This document shows positions 9,131 through 17,154 of a DNA stretch of 64,000 bases, one piece after another; position 1 is the stretch's first letter; each line of letters opens with the position of its first letter. Below the pieces are notes generated by a model. The model had not been told where the DNA came from, did no database searches, and saw only the letters and a program-made list of their open reading frames with translations. The stretch is from JBAZHE01 sp964547855 (GTDB lineage Bacteria > Patescibacteriota > Patescibacteriia > Patescibacteriales > WJLG01). Location of the stretch: assembly GCA_964547855.1 (NCBI GenBank), contig CAZJPG010000006.1, positions 1-64,000 of the forward strand, read 5' to 3'. A program made the translations under genes and the position numbers.

Positions 9131-9159
9131 TTGACAAAACTATTCAAATAATCTATTAT
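9131..9159 (+). promoter_or_regulatory. Sigma70-type promoter for tRNA-Gln
   Basis: TTGACA (9131-9136), 17-nt spacer, TATTAT (9154-9159). The predicted start near 9166 is followed by a short GCGC hairpin and T's, which may also end dnaX transcription, then the tRNA at 9196. Confidence 0.8.
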
Positions 9160-9195
9160 TTTTTCAGCGCTAAAAGCGCGTTTTTGATTACGGAT

Positions 9196-9266
9196 TGGGA
9201 GATCGTCCAACGGTAGGACATCTGCCTCTGGAGCAGAGAATCATGGTTCGAATCCATGTCTCCCAG
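9196..9266 (+). tRNA. tRNA-Gln(CTG)
   Basis: Cloverleaf read by hand. Acceptor TGGGAGA/TCTCCCA (7 bp, 9196-9202 with 9259-9265), D stem GTCC/GGAC, anticodon stem TCTGC/GCAGA with loop CTCTGGA. The anticodon CTG (9228-9230) reads CAG, Gln. The T-arm contains GGTTCGAATCC. The discriminator is G9266 and no CCA is encoded. Its own promoter lies upstream and a terminator hairpin downstream (9271-9305). Fragments of its 3' end recur at 9319-9334 (inverted) and 9420-9450. Confidence 0.93.
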
Positions 9267-9500
9267 CATAAATAAAGCCACCAACATTCGTTGGTGGTTT
9301 TATTTAATATTTTGAGAAAGACATGGATTCGAACGAGGGGGTGAAGGGGGAGAAGCTCCCCCTTGTTTTGGGGGAGTATTGAGGGGTGGAAACCCCTCAA
9401 AGAGCGAGCTTGTGAGCGGGTTCGAATAGCGAAGCGCCATGTCTCCCAGCATAAATAAAGCCACCAACGAATGTTGGTAGTTTTATTTAATATTTTAAGA
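9254..9500 (+). repeat. Duplicated and inverted tRNA-Gln 3' end with hairpin core
   Basis: The tRNA 3' end plus terminator (9254 to about 9315) is repeated 183 bp downstream (9437 to about 9500). The T-arm/acceptor segment GTTCGAATCCATGTCT (9246-9261) appears inverted at 9319-9334. It appears again in direct orientation at 9420-9444, split by a 9-nt insert AGCGAAGCG. Between the inverted arms lies a GC-rich core (9335-9419) with competing hairpins: GGGGGAG at 9346-9352 and 9370-9376 can both pair with CTCCCCC at 9356-9362. A minus-strand open frame across this region only reflects the duplication. Confidence 0.7.
9271..9305 (+). terminator. Terminator of tRNA-Gln, first copy
   Basis: AATAAAGCCACCAAC pairs with GTTGGTGGTTTTATT around a short loop. 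A near-copy at 9454-9488 carries the loop in inverted orientation. Confidence 0.75.
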
Positions 9501-9534
9501 AAAGCCTTGACACGAACATTGACTTTGCGCAAGA

Positions 9535-9562
9535 TTGACAATGATATTTCATTTGATAAGAT
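9535..9562 (+). promoter_or_regulatory. Promoter of the 320-nt RNA candidate
   Basis: TTGACA (9535-9540), 16-nt spacer, TAAGAT (9557-9562). Two more -35-like hexamers (TTGACA 9507-9512, TTGACT 9519-9524) lie just upstream. Confidence 0.6.
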
Positions 9563-9568
9563 AAAGGA

Positions 9569-9886
9569 GTTCTTTGTTTAAAGTAATAATGCCATTGACC
9601 GGAAAGGCTGGAGGGCTGGTGGCCCTCATTAACAGGCGAGAGGGATAAACCCAGACCAGTAGCTAAGGTAGTATTGCATGTTGTTGTGATCTCGTAGCTT
9701 ATAAAAAGATTTGGAAGGAGTATTTCCAACATCTTACCGAAGCTCTGGGTGTCGTTACGTATTATGGCTGCCGTTTTGTGTTGATTTATGACCAAAGCCA
9801 TGATAGGCAGAACAGGCCAAGAATGACGCGGTACGGACAATGGTTCTCTTAGCAGTCTCCCTTTGATCACAGGGGAGACTTTTTAT
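9569..9886 (+). ncRNA. Unidentified structured RNA, about 320 nt
   Basis: The region has no plausible protein on either strand but shows strong structure. A closing helix joins 9592-9601 to 9834-9843 (CCATTG/CAATGG, an A-A mismatch, then CCG/CGG). Inside are a GAGGGC/GCCCTC hairpin (9611-9627), CCCAGA/TCTGGG (9650-9655 with 9744-9749), AGCTT/AAGCT (9696-9700 with 9740-9744), and an 11-bp hairpin 9706-9735. Alternative helices ATGGCT/AGCCAT and CTGCC/GGCAG lie in 9764-9810. A sigma70-type promoter precedes it and a terminator ends it. It is not RNase P (present at 56.9 kb), and no tmRNA tag or SRP GGAAGGAAGCA signature was found. It could also be a long leader of the downstream Clp gene. Confidence 0.6.
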
Positions 9887-9887
9887 T
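9852..9887 (+). terminator. Terminator of the 320-nt RNA
   Basis: AGTCTCCC (9854-9861) pairs with GGGAGACT (9873-9880), followed by T5. Confidence 0.85.
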
Positions 9888-9974
9888 TGCCTTTTTTTGT
9901 TTATAGTGATAATTTATAACGTTAAATAAGGTTCTTTAAAATAGAAAATATCAGAATAGAAGGAGAATTTTAAC

Positions 9975-12164
9975 ATGAAGACTGAAAGAGATTTGGAAGA
10001 TTTTTTTGCTTCTTGTGAAGAGAGCTCGCTGGTGTCTTTGGTTGAGATAGTGAAGGTGGCTAAAGGTCCTTTAGGCAAGCTATTTAAGTTTAATGGTATC
10101 GATTATGACGACTTGTTAAATCGTTTAATGATCAGGGTTGGTAACTTTTCCTATCAAGACGATAATGGTGTATTTGCGGAAATAAAAAAGAGGGCGAAGT
10201 GCTGTGATCTTATATTTCCCAATAATGAAAAACATGTTTGTCTTTTAGGTAGCATACTCTCGATCTCTGAATCTGTGGCTTGTCGTGTGCTTGAGTCGAT
10301 AAACGTGGATTGTCAAAAGCTGCTTAGTGATGTGGCTCGAGATTTCAATTTTGAAGTGGAGATCTTTACTTATCATAATCCTAAGGGGGATGAAATGAAG
10401 AAAGTGGTAGCGGTTGAAACAAAAAAAGTTGCCATTATCTCTGATTATGGAGTCGACTTGACTGAGAGGTATAAAAACGAAGAGCCAAAACCTTTTATCG
10501 GTAGAGAGAAACAGATCACTCGGCTGGCTAGAATGCTGGGGAGAATGAAAAAGAATAGTGTGCTTCTTCTTGGTGGTTCCGGTGTCGGTAAGACCGCACT
10601 AATAGAAGAGTTCGCTTATCGTATATCATCGGGGTCTGTGTCCGGGGCTTTATCCGGAATGACCGTTTTTCTTTTGAAGCTCGATGGTGTGGGTGATCTG
10701 CCGAAAAGGTTTTCGGATATGTATGGTTTTTTGACCAGGATAATGGAGCTTTTCGATGATCTTAATAAAGTCATTTTTGTCATGGACTGGGAGGAAATAA
10801 CTTTGCCCGGGGCCAGCAGTGACCTCTTTACGACCTTTGACGTGGTCAATGTCTTGAGTCAGACATTTCGTGAATCGAAGGTTAGATTTATTTTGATCGG
10901 ACATCCTGATTTTTATGAGGATTTTGTCGTAAGCTGTCCGCAAGTGACCGGCTTAATAGGAGTATTGAGATTGGAGGAGGCTACTGAGGCGGAGACCAAG
11001 CAAGTGTTGATGATCAAGAAACCATCCTACGAAAGTCATCATGGCATAAAGTTCACAAACGAGGCCGTAGTGGCGATATTAAAGCATGTTATGAAAGGGG
11101 AATTCGAAGGAACTTGTCTCCCTGGTCGGGCGCTTGAGCTTTTGGATGATGTTGGTAGTGACTTTTCCGCTTCTAAAAGAAGAAAGATCGGCACGAAGGA
11201 GGTCGAGGCTTTTCTTAAAGATGACGATGCGGAACCGATCATTGCCGTCAGGGAACGGGGTTATGAGAAAAAGTTGCCTGAATTGGAGAAAAAGCTTAAG
11301 AGTCTGGTCATAGGACAGGACTATGCTTGTGAAGTGACAGCCGATGCGATCATGGCATTGAACGACCCGGAAAGACCGGTCGCATCTTTGTTCTTTACTG
11401 GTCCTTCTGGTGTTGGAAAGACGCTTTTAGCGCAAATTTTGGCTAAGACGCTTTTTGATGATTTAGAGTGTTTTTTGCGCATCGATATGTCAGAATACTA
11501 TGACAAGCACGAGGTCGCTCGCTTGATCGGTTCTCCTCCTGGGTATGTGGGTTATGGTGAAGATAGCAAAATGACCAAGCAAATGAAGAATAAGCCGAAA
11601 TCGGTGATACTTCTCGATGAGATAGAGAAGGCTCATCATTCAATATATGATATTTTGCTTCAGATATTGGATTACGGCTATCTAACCAATGGAAAAGGCG
11701 AAAGATTGTCATTTCGCGAGGCTATTATAATTATGACCTCGAATATTGATCTACGAAAAAGCCGCCCAGTGGGATTTACGAAGGAGAATAATAGTGACGT
11801 TGGTCAAAGCGGTTTGGGCAAGGCCTTGCAAGATAATTCTTTTCGCAAGGAATTCATTGGTCGCATCGATCAGCTGGTTGAATTTTCGTCGTTATCCCAT
11901 GATCACTTCTTAAAAATAATCGATTTAGAGATCGCCAAGATCTCTGAAACGGCAAAAAGAAGGGGATTGGCGAGTCTTACTTTTATGCCGGAGGCTAAGG
12001 AGTTTATCGTCGGTTGCAGTGATACCCGTGAATATGGAGCCAGAAACTTAAACCATGTATTGCGCAGATTGGTTCGTGTGCCGTTGGGCAAAATGCTCGT
12101 TCACGGTGGACCGAAAGAGATGGTCACAGTTTCGGTCGATAATTCCGGTTTGGTATTCGTCTGA
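9975..12164 (+). CDS. ClpC-like AAA+ ATPase with divergent first ring
   Basis: 729 aa. The N-terminal ~150 residues keep traces of a Clp N-domain repeat (VACRVLESINVDCQKLL). The linker PFIGREKQI leads to D1 with Walker A GGSGVGKT (~residue 197), but Walker B is degenerate (FVMDWEEI) and the usual pore-loop segment is replaced. D2 is canonical: Walker A GPSGVGKT (~478), GSPPGYVGYGE, Walker B LLDEIEKAH, sensor MTSNI, then a VGF tripeptide in the position of the ClpP-binding loop, and a normal C-terminal D2-small domain. It probably unfolds proteins for ClpP. GGAGAA precedes the ATG. It may share transcripts with the structured RNA upstream. Confidence 0.85.
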   Translation: MKTERDLEDFFASCEESSLVSLVEIVKVAKGPLGKLFKFNGIDYDDLLNRLMIRVGNFSYQDDNGVFAEIKKRAKCCDLIFPNNEKHVCLLGSILSISESVACRVLESINVDCQKLLSDVARDFNFEVEIFTYHNPKGDEMKKVVAVETKKVAIISDYGVDLTERYKNEEPKPFIGREKQITRLARMLGRMKKNSVLLLGGSGVGKTALIEEFAYRISSGSVSGALSGMTVFLLKLDGVGDLPKRFSDMYGFLTRIMELFDDLNKVIFVMDWEEITLPGASSDLFTTFDVVNVLSQTFRESKVRFILIGHPDFYEDFVVSCPQVTGLIGVLRLEEATEAETKQVLMIKKPSYESHHGIKFTNEAVVAILKHVMKGEFEGTCLPGRALELLDDVGSDFSASKRRKIGTKEVEAFLKDDDAEPIIAVRERGYEKKLPELEKKLKSLVIGQDYACEVTADAIMALNDPERPVASLFFTGPSGVGKTLLAQILAKTLFDDLECFLRIDMSEYYDKHEVARLIGSPPGYVGYGEDSKMTKQMKNKPKSVILLDEIEKAHHSIYDILLQILDYGYLTNGKGERLSFREAIIIMTSNIDLRKSRPVGFTKENNSDVGQSGLGKALQDNSFRKEFIGRIDQLVEFSSLSHDHFLKIIDLEIAKISETAKRRGLASLTFMPEAKEFIVGCSDTREYGARNLNHVLRRLVRVPLGKMLVHGGPKEMVTVSVDNSGLVFV

Positions 12165-12175
12165 TATTTTTCAAA

Positions 12176-12212
12176 GGGGCCCGATCCATTTTTGCGGATC
12201 AGGGCCTTTTTT
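12176..12212 (+). terminator. Rho-independent terminator
   Basis: GGCCCGATCC pairs with GGATCAGGGCC, followed by T6, after the Clp gene. Confidence 0.9.
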
Positions 12213-12321
12213 AATATTTTAAAAGGTTATTTTAGTAAAAATATTAAGAAATTGTAATGATTTAGGCGTTTTTACGTATATTTTAATATACGCTTGAGGT
12301 GGGGGCGTTTTTTATTTTATT

Positions 12322-14094
12322 ATGAAAAAAATGAAAGGAAGTTTTAAAAGAACCTTAAGGGTTTATTGGGACCAGATGAGCGGTTCGCGCTGGGTGTTTT
12401 TTGTTTTAGTCGCGATAATTATTTTTGGTACGGTTTGTAATGCGATCGTCCCTATTTATTTGAAAAGGATCGTCGACGCTATATCTTTGACGCAGGACAA
12501 GGATATATCTTTTAAGTTGGCTCTATCTTCGTTGTTTATGGTCGGTGCTATAGAAATGGCACGAGTGATCTCTAATCGTGGCGCTGGTTTTTGGTATATA
12601 AGGTTTTTGTCGAAATTTATGGCCAAGGTGTCTAATTATAGTTTTCAATATCTTCATCGGCATTCTTTTTCCTTTTTCGCTAATAATTTTTCTGGAGCAT
12701 TGGTAAAGAAGGTTAATTACTTAACGCGCGCCGCTGAAAATATTTTTGATAGTTTTGTCTGGGATTTTGTTCCCATGTTCACTAATTTATCTGTGATACT
12801 ATCTGTTTTGTCTTTCCGAGATTGGCGTCTTGGCGCCGGGGTTTTTGTTTGGTTAGTCCTTTTCTTTACTGTTACTATTATTTTTTCAGGATGGAAATTC
12901 AAATATGATATTATTGCCAATGAAGCAGTCTCTAAGACCACTGGTTTTTTGGCTGACACGATCACTAACTTCTCAAGTCTAAAATTGTTCAATGGCTATA
13001 ATAGGGAGATCGGCGGATTCGCCGAATTGCAAGAGGATCTAAGGAGAAAGAATAATTTTGCTTGGAGCATGAATGAAGTTTTTAATGCTGTATCCGCTGT
13101 TTTTATGGTCGTCTTGGAAGTTGGCCTTCTTTGGATGTCTATAAAATTGTGGAAGAATGGGCTCTTTACGCCAGGTGATTTCGTCTTGATCCAGTCTTAT
13201 GTGATAATAGTCGTTTGGCAATCCTGGCATTTCGGTCATTTATTGCGTAATTTTTATCGTTCCTTCTCTGATGCCGAAGAAATGGTCGACATCCTTAATA
13301 CGACCCCTGATATTTTAGATATTCATAAAGCCAAAAAGTTAAAAGTAGATAAAGGTGAGATCGAGTTTAGAAAAGTAGGTTTTTGTTATCATGAGACCCG
13401 CAAAGTGCTTAATGATTTTGATTTGACCATTAAGGCTGGTGAAAAGGTCGCTTTGATCGGCCCGTCTGGTGCCGGCAAGACTACTGTGGTTAAATTGCTT
13501 TTGCGCAATTTTGATTTGACGTCTGGACACATACTAATCGATGGTCAGGATATTGCTAGAGCGACCCAGGAAAGCCTTTGGTCTAACATCTCGTTAGTGC
13601 CTCAAGATCCTGTATTGTTTCATCGTACTTTGGCAGAAAACATTGCTTATGGTCGCCCAGAGGCAAGCAAAGAAGAGATAATCAAGGCATCGAAGCAAGC
13701 TCATTGTCATGAGTTTATTTCGAATTTACCAGAAGGCTACGACACTTACGTTGGTGAGCGAGGAATAAAATTGTCTGGCGGTGAGCGTCAGCGCGTGGCT
13801 ATCGCTCGTGCCATTTTGCGTAATGCCCCTATATTAGTTTTGGATGAGGCTACCTCTAGCTTGGATAGTGAATCCGAGTCTTTGATTCAGGATGCCTTAG
13901 AAAAATTGATGAAAAATAAGACGGTCATCGTTATTGCTCACAGACTATCGACCATTAGAGAGATGGATCGTATAATATATATTGATGGCGGCAAGATCAT
14001 GGAGGATGGGCGGCATGAGGATTTGGAGAAAAAAGAAAATGGACTTTATAAACATTTATGGGAAATACAAGCCGGAGGATTCGTGAATGAATAA
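12322..14094 (+). CDS. ABC transporter, fused permease-ATPase (exporter type)
   Basis: 590 aa half-transporter of the MsbA/ABCB type. About six membrane segments lie in residues 1-330. The nucleotide-binding domain has Walker A GPSGAGKTT, Q-loop VPQDP, signature LSGGERQRVAIARA, Walker B LVLDEATSSLD and the H-loop IAHRLS. It should work as a homodimer exporting a lipid, peptide or drug; the substrate is unknown. An 8-bp inverted repeat (CGTATATT/AATATACG, about 12275-12293) precedes the gene and could be an operator or hairpin. No clear Shine-Dalgarno. The next gene starts 56 bases downstream. Confidence 0.93.
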   Translation: MKKMKGSFKRTLRVYWDQMSGSRWVFFVLVAIIIFGTVCNAIVPIYLKRIVDAISLTQDKDISFKLALSSLFMVGAIEMARVISNRGAGFWYIRFLSKFMAKVSNYSFQYLHRHSFSFFANNFSGALVKKVNYLTRAAENIFDSFVWDFVPMFTNLSVILSVLSFRDWRLGAGVFVWLVLFFTVTIIFSGWKFKYDIIANEAVSKTTGFLADTITNFSSLKLFNGYNREIGGFAELQEDLRRKNNFAWSMNEVFNAVSAVFMVVLEVGLLWMSIKLWKNGLFTPGDFVLIQSYVIIVVWQSWHFGHLLRNFYRSFSDAEEMVDILNTTPDILDIHKAKKLKVDKGEIEFRKVGFCYHETRKVLNDFDLTIKAGEKVALIGPSGAGKTTVVKLLLRNFDLTSGHILIDGQDIARATQESLWSNISLVPQDPVLFHRTLAENIAYGRPEASKEEIIKASKQAHCHEFISNLPEGYDTYVGERGIKLSGGERQRVAIARAILRNAPILVLDEATSSLDSESESLIQDALEKLMKNKTVIVIAHRLSTIREMDRIIYIDGGKIMEDGRHEDLEKKENGLYKHLWEIQAGGFVNE

Positions 14095-14150
14095 GGCTTT
14101 TCGAAGAATGGTAGTCGGCGATGATTTAATGATTTATTTTTTATAGGTTT

Positions 14151-15380
14151 ATGAAATACGATGTCATAGTGATCGGTGGTGGGCCAGCTGGAATGATGGC
14201 GGCCGGAAGAGCGGCGGAAAATGGAGCCAAAGTTTTGTTGTTGGAAAAGAAAAGATCTTTGGGTAATAAATTATTGATCACTGGCAATGGGCGTTGTAAT
14301 ATTACGAACGATATCAATGACCATCGTGTCTTTGCCGAGCGTTTAGGTTCTTCGGGTAAGTTTATGTTGTCGGCCTTGGCGCGTTTCGGTGTCTCTGAAA
14401 CATTGGAATTTTTCCACTCTCATTCTGTTCCGACGGTCGTCGAAGAGTATGGTAAGATATTCCCAGAAAGTTCTAGTGCTCGAGATGTGCTTGATGCTTT
14501 GTTATTGTATCTTGAGGATTTCAAGGTTGAGATCATAACTGATTCTGAGGTGATTTCTTTCGTTAAGGATGGAAGTCGCTTGGACAGAGTTGTTTTAAAA
14601 GATGGGCAGGAATTTGAGGCTGATAAATTCATTGTTGCTGCTGGAGGAAAGTCTTATCCTTTGACTGGATCGACGGGCGATGTTTATCGGCTTATTGGTT
14701 CTTTGGGGCATCATATCGTCGAACCAAGACCAGTCCTCTCTGGAATAATGGTCAATGAGCCCTTGGTTAAGAATATGGAGGGGGCATCTCTTGATGATGT
14801 GGAATTGTCCCTTTATATTGATGATAAGAAAGTTGGCAGTGAACGAGGTGAGGTGATTTTCACAGGGGTCGGAGTGTCTGGGCCGGCGGCGATAGATTTT
14901 AGCCGTTTAGTCGATGAATATTCTGATAGTAAGGCAAAGATAAATATCGATATGGTCCCGTCTATTGATTTTTCTAGTTTAGACGTCAAATTAGAGAAAG
15001 AATTGCAAGAAGAGCTTGGTCGCATGATCAAAAATTATTTAAGCGATTTGGTGCCACCAAAAGTAATTCCGACTATTCTTTCTTTGGCTAAAATAGAGGA
15101 GGAGAGGCGTTGCGGCGAAGTGACGCGCGACGAACGCAGGGTGATAATTCATGCCTTAAAAGAAGTGAAGCTAACCTTTAAATCTTTTGGTGGATTTGAC
15201 CGGGCGATGGTCACTAGGGGTGGTATAGATTTGAAAGAAGTGGACTCAAAGACTATGAGATCGAAGATTATAGATAATTTATATTTCGCTGGTGAGATAT
15301 TGGACTTGGACGGACCCACCGGTGGTTTTAATCTGCAAATCGCTTGGTCGACCGGGTTTGCGGCCGGAGAACGGGTTTAA
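14151..15380 (+). CDS. HI0933-family flavoprotein (NAD(P)/FAD-dependent oxidoreductase)
   Basis: 409 aa. The N-terminal Rossmann FAD-binding motif GGGPAGMMAAGRAAE is followed by the family signature KKRSLGNKLLITGNGRCN. The middle has VAAGGKSYP, and the C terminus has the FAD-closing ILDLDGPTGGFNLQIAWSTG. Length and motifs fit the YhiN/HI0933/BaiN group, whose substrates are mostly unknown. It follows the ABC exporter closely, without a terminator between, so cotranscription is likely. A small terminator follows. Confidence 0.9.
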   Translation: MKYDVIVIGGGPAGMMAAGRAAENGAKVLLLEKKRSLGNKLLITGNGRCNITNDINDHRVFAERLGSSGKFMLSALARFGVSETLEFFHSHSVPTVVEEYGKIFPESSSARDVLDALLLYLEDFKVEIITDSEVISFVKDGSRLDRVVLKDGQEFEADKFIVAAGGKSYPLTGSTGDVYRLIGSLGHHIVEPRPVLSGIMVNEPLVKNMEGASLDDVELSLYIDDKKVGSERGEVIFTGVGVSGPAAIDFSRLVDEYSDSKAKINIDMVPSIDFSSLDVKLEKELQEELGRMIKNYLSDLVPPKVIPTILSLAKIEEERRCGEVTRDERRVIIHALKEVKLTFKSFGGFDRAMVTRGGIDLKEVDSKTMRSKIIDNLYFAGEILDLDGPTGGFNLQIAWSTGFAAGERV

Positions 15381-15425
15381 TCTTTACAAACCTTATTTTT
15401 CGTGTTATCTTGTTGATATAAAAAT

Positions 15426-15449
15426 CAGCCGCTTAGTAGGCGGCTTTTA
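15426..15449 (+). terminator. Short rho-independent terminator
   Basis: AGCCGC pairs with GCGGCT, followed by T4, in the 90-base gap before the ABC-F gene. Confidence 0.65.
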
Positions 15450-15471
15450 TTCACCTAAAATTTCGAAAAAC

Positions 15472-16923
15472 ATGGCCGAGCAAGTGATATTAAGCTTCGA
15501 TGAAGTAACTTTTGAGTATAAGGAGAAAAAGCCTCTTTTGAAAGATGCTTCTTTTAGCGTACGTACAGGAGCAAAAATAACCTTAATGGGGCAAAATGGT
15601 GCTGGTAAAAGCACTTTATTCTCTCTGATAAGGGGGCAGCTCAAGCCAACAAAAGGACAGGTGAATATAACCAACGATGCTTCGATCGGCGCGGCCGAAC
15701 AAACCATGGATCGAAAATATCTCGATCTTTCGGTTGAGGATTATTTTGCCGAGGCTTTCGAGATCGCACCCAAGAATCTTAAAAGTCAGATCGCCAAGGT
15801 CCTTGAGGCTGTTAATTTGAGCGTTCCGACGGATCGTAAAGTTGGCAATCTTTCCGGCGGACAGCAGGCCCGTTTGCTTTTGGCTTTTGCTTTGATCCAG
15901 AATCCTGATATCTTGCTTTTGGACGAGCCGACCAATAATTTGGATAGCGATGGCATTGACCACTTGATTCAATTCCTTTTGATGTATGATAAGACAGTCT
16001 TAGTCATTTCGCATGATGCCGATTTCTTGAATCTTTTCACTGAAGGAGTTTTATATTTAGACGTATTTACTAAAAACATAGAATATTACGAGGGTAATTA
16101 TTACGACGTCGTAGAACAGATCGAGCGCCGAATCGAAAGAGAGCAGATGAAGAACGCTCAACTTGAGAAGACTATTCGCGATCGCAAAGAGAAGGTTAAC
16201 TTTTTTGCCAATAAAGGTGGTAAGATGCGTAAATTGGCTCAGAAGATGCGCGAAGAGACCGAGGAGATGGAGGATCAAAAGGTCGATGTTAGGCGCGAAG
16301 ATAGGACGATTAGACCATTTGATATACCAGTACAGGATATTTCTGGTGATATAGTGACCATAGATTCGGTTAAGGTAATAAAAAATCATGAACCGATAGA
16401 GCGTAAGATCGGCAAGGTTTTGCATAAACGCACCCATCTTTTGATTAAGGGACCTAACGGCGTAGGTAAGTCTACTTTTTTGCGTTCTCTGGTCGGCAAC
16501 GATCATCCAGGTGCTAGAATATTGAAAGACGTGATCGTTGGTTATTATAGTCAGGATTTTTCGAATCTAGATTTTGATCAGACTGTCTTTGAGTCTTTAA
16601 AGAGTGCCATGATATCAGAGGATGATGACCAGAAGATGCGTTCGACTGCGGCTGGATTTTTGATCACTGGCGACTTGATGGGCCATAAAGTCGGAGATTT
16701 ATCAGAGGGGCAAAAAGGTCTTTTGTCGTTTGCTCGCCTGACTTTGATGAAGCCTGGCTTGTTGATCCTGGATGAGCCGACGAATCATATTAATTTTCGT
16801 CATATACCAGTCATCGCTGAAGCTATAAGTAATTACGAGGGGGCTATGATCATGGTCTCCCATATGGAAGATTTCGTTAAACAAGTGAGGATAGATGATT
16901 ATCTAGATCTTGGTAAGGATTAA
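15472..16923 (+). CDS. ABC-F family ATPase
   Basis: About 483 aa from ATG 15472; the longer open frame overlaps the previous gene and the terminator. It has two tandem nucleotide-binding domains: Walker A GQNGAGKST and GPNGVGKST, signatures LSGGQQARLLL and a degenerate LSEGQKGLLSF, and Walker B LLLDEPTNNLD and LILDEPTNH. A charged helical linker (ERRIEREQMKNAQLEKTIRDR) corresponds to the ABC-F P-site tRNA interaction motif region. There are no membrane segments, so it acts on ribosomes rather than in transport. Which ABC-F subfamily (Uup, EttA, YbiT) is not decided. Confidence 0.9.
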   Translation: MAEQVILSFDEVTFEYKEKKPLLKDASFSVRTGAKITLMGQNGAGKSTLFSLIRGQLKPTKGQVNITNDASIGAAEQTMDRKYLDLSVEDYFAEAFEIAPKNLKSQIAKVLEAVNLSVPTDRKVGNLSGGQQARLLLAFALIQNPDILLLDEPTNNLDSDGIDHLIQFLLMYDKTVLVISHDADFLNLFTEGVLYLDVFTKNIEYYEGNYYDVVEQIERRIEREQMKNAQLEKTIRDRKEKVNFFANKGGKMRKLAQKMREETEEMEDQKVDVRREDRTIRPFDIPVQDISGDIVTIDSVKVIKNHEPIERKIGKVLHKRTHLLIKGPNGVGKSTFLRSLVGNDHPGARILKDVIVGYYSQDFSNLDFDQTVFESLKSAMISEDDDQKMRSTAAGFLITGDLMGHKVGDLSEGQKGLLSFARLTLMKPGLLILDEPTNHINFRHIPVIAEAISNYEGAMIMVSHMEDFVKQVRIDDYLDLGKD

Positions 16924-16936
16924 TGACATAAAAAAC

Positions 16937-16966
16937 TAAAACCGCCGGTCTCTATGGCGGTTTTTG
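16937..16966 (+). terminator. Rho-independent terminator
   Basis: AAACCGCC pairs with GGCGGTTT, followed by T's, after the ABC-F gene. Confidence 0.88.
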
Positions 16967-17154
16967 TTTGTCTGAGGTGGAGGGTTTTGATTTGACTTAT
17001 TTTAAATAAAAGGTTAATGTATTTTTTTAAGAATTAGCCAAAAAAGTTCATTCTTAAGGCTCTTTAAAATAATATAATCAATCATCAAACCTAAAGAAAT
17101 GGGTTTTGATATGCTGGATGTCAAATGTGACACTTTTTTCTCTAAGATGGAACG

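Noticed and set aside
9188..9541. 117-aa open frame on the minus strand with an internal duplicate (ILNKTTN...WWLYLCWETW twice)
   Set aside because: It runs through the tRNA gene, its duplicate and hairpins; the repeat in the protein only mirrors the DNA duplication.
9487..9870. 127-aa minus-strand frame across the structured RNA
   Set aside because: No start signal, no recognisable protein, and it crosses the promoter, helices and terminator of the RNA candidate.
9569..9886. tmRNA, SRP RNA or SAM-I riboswitch
   Set aside because: No Ala-Ala-ending tag frame or tRNA-like T-arm, no GGAAGGAAGCA-type S domain; GGAGGGCTGG resembles part of SAM-I only superficially.
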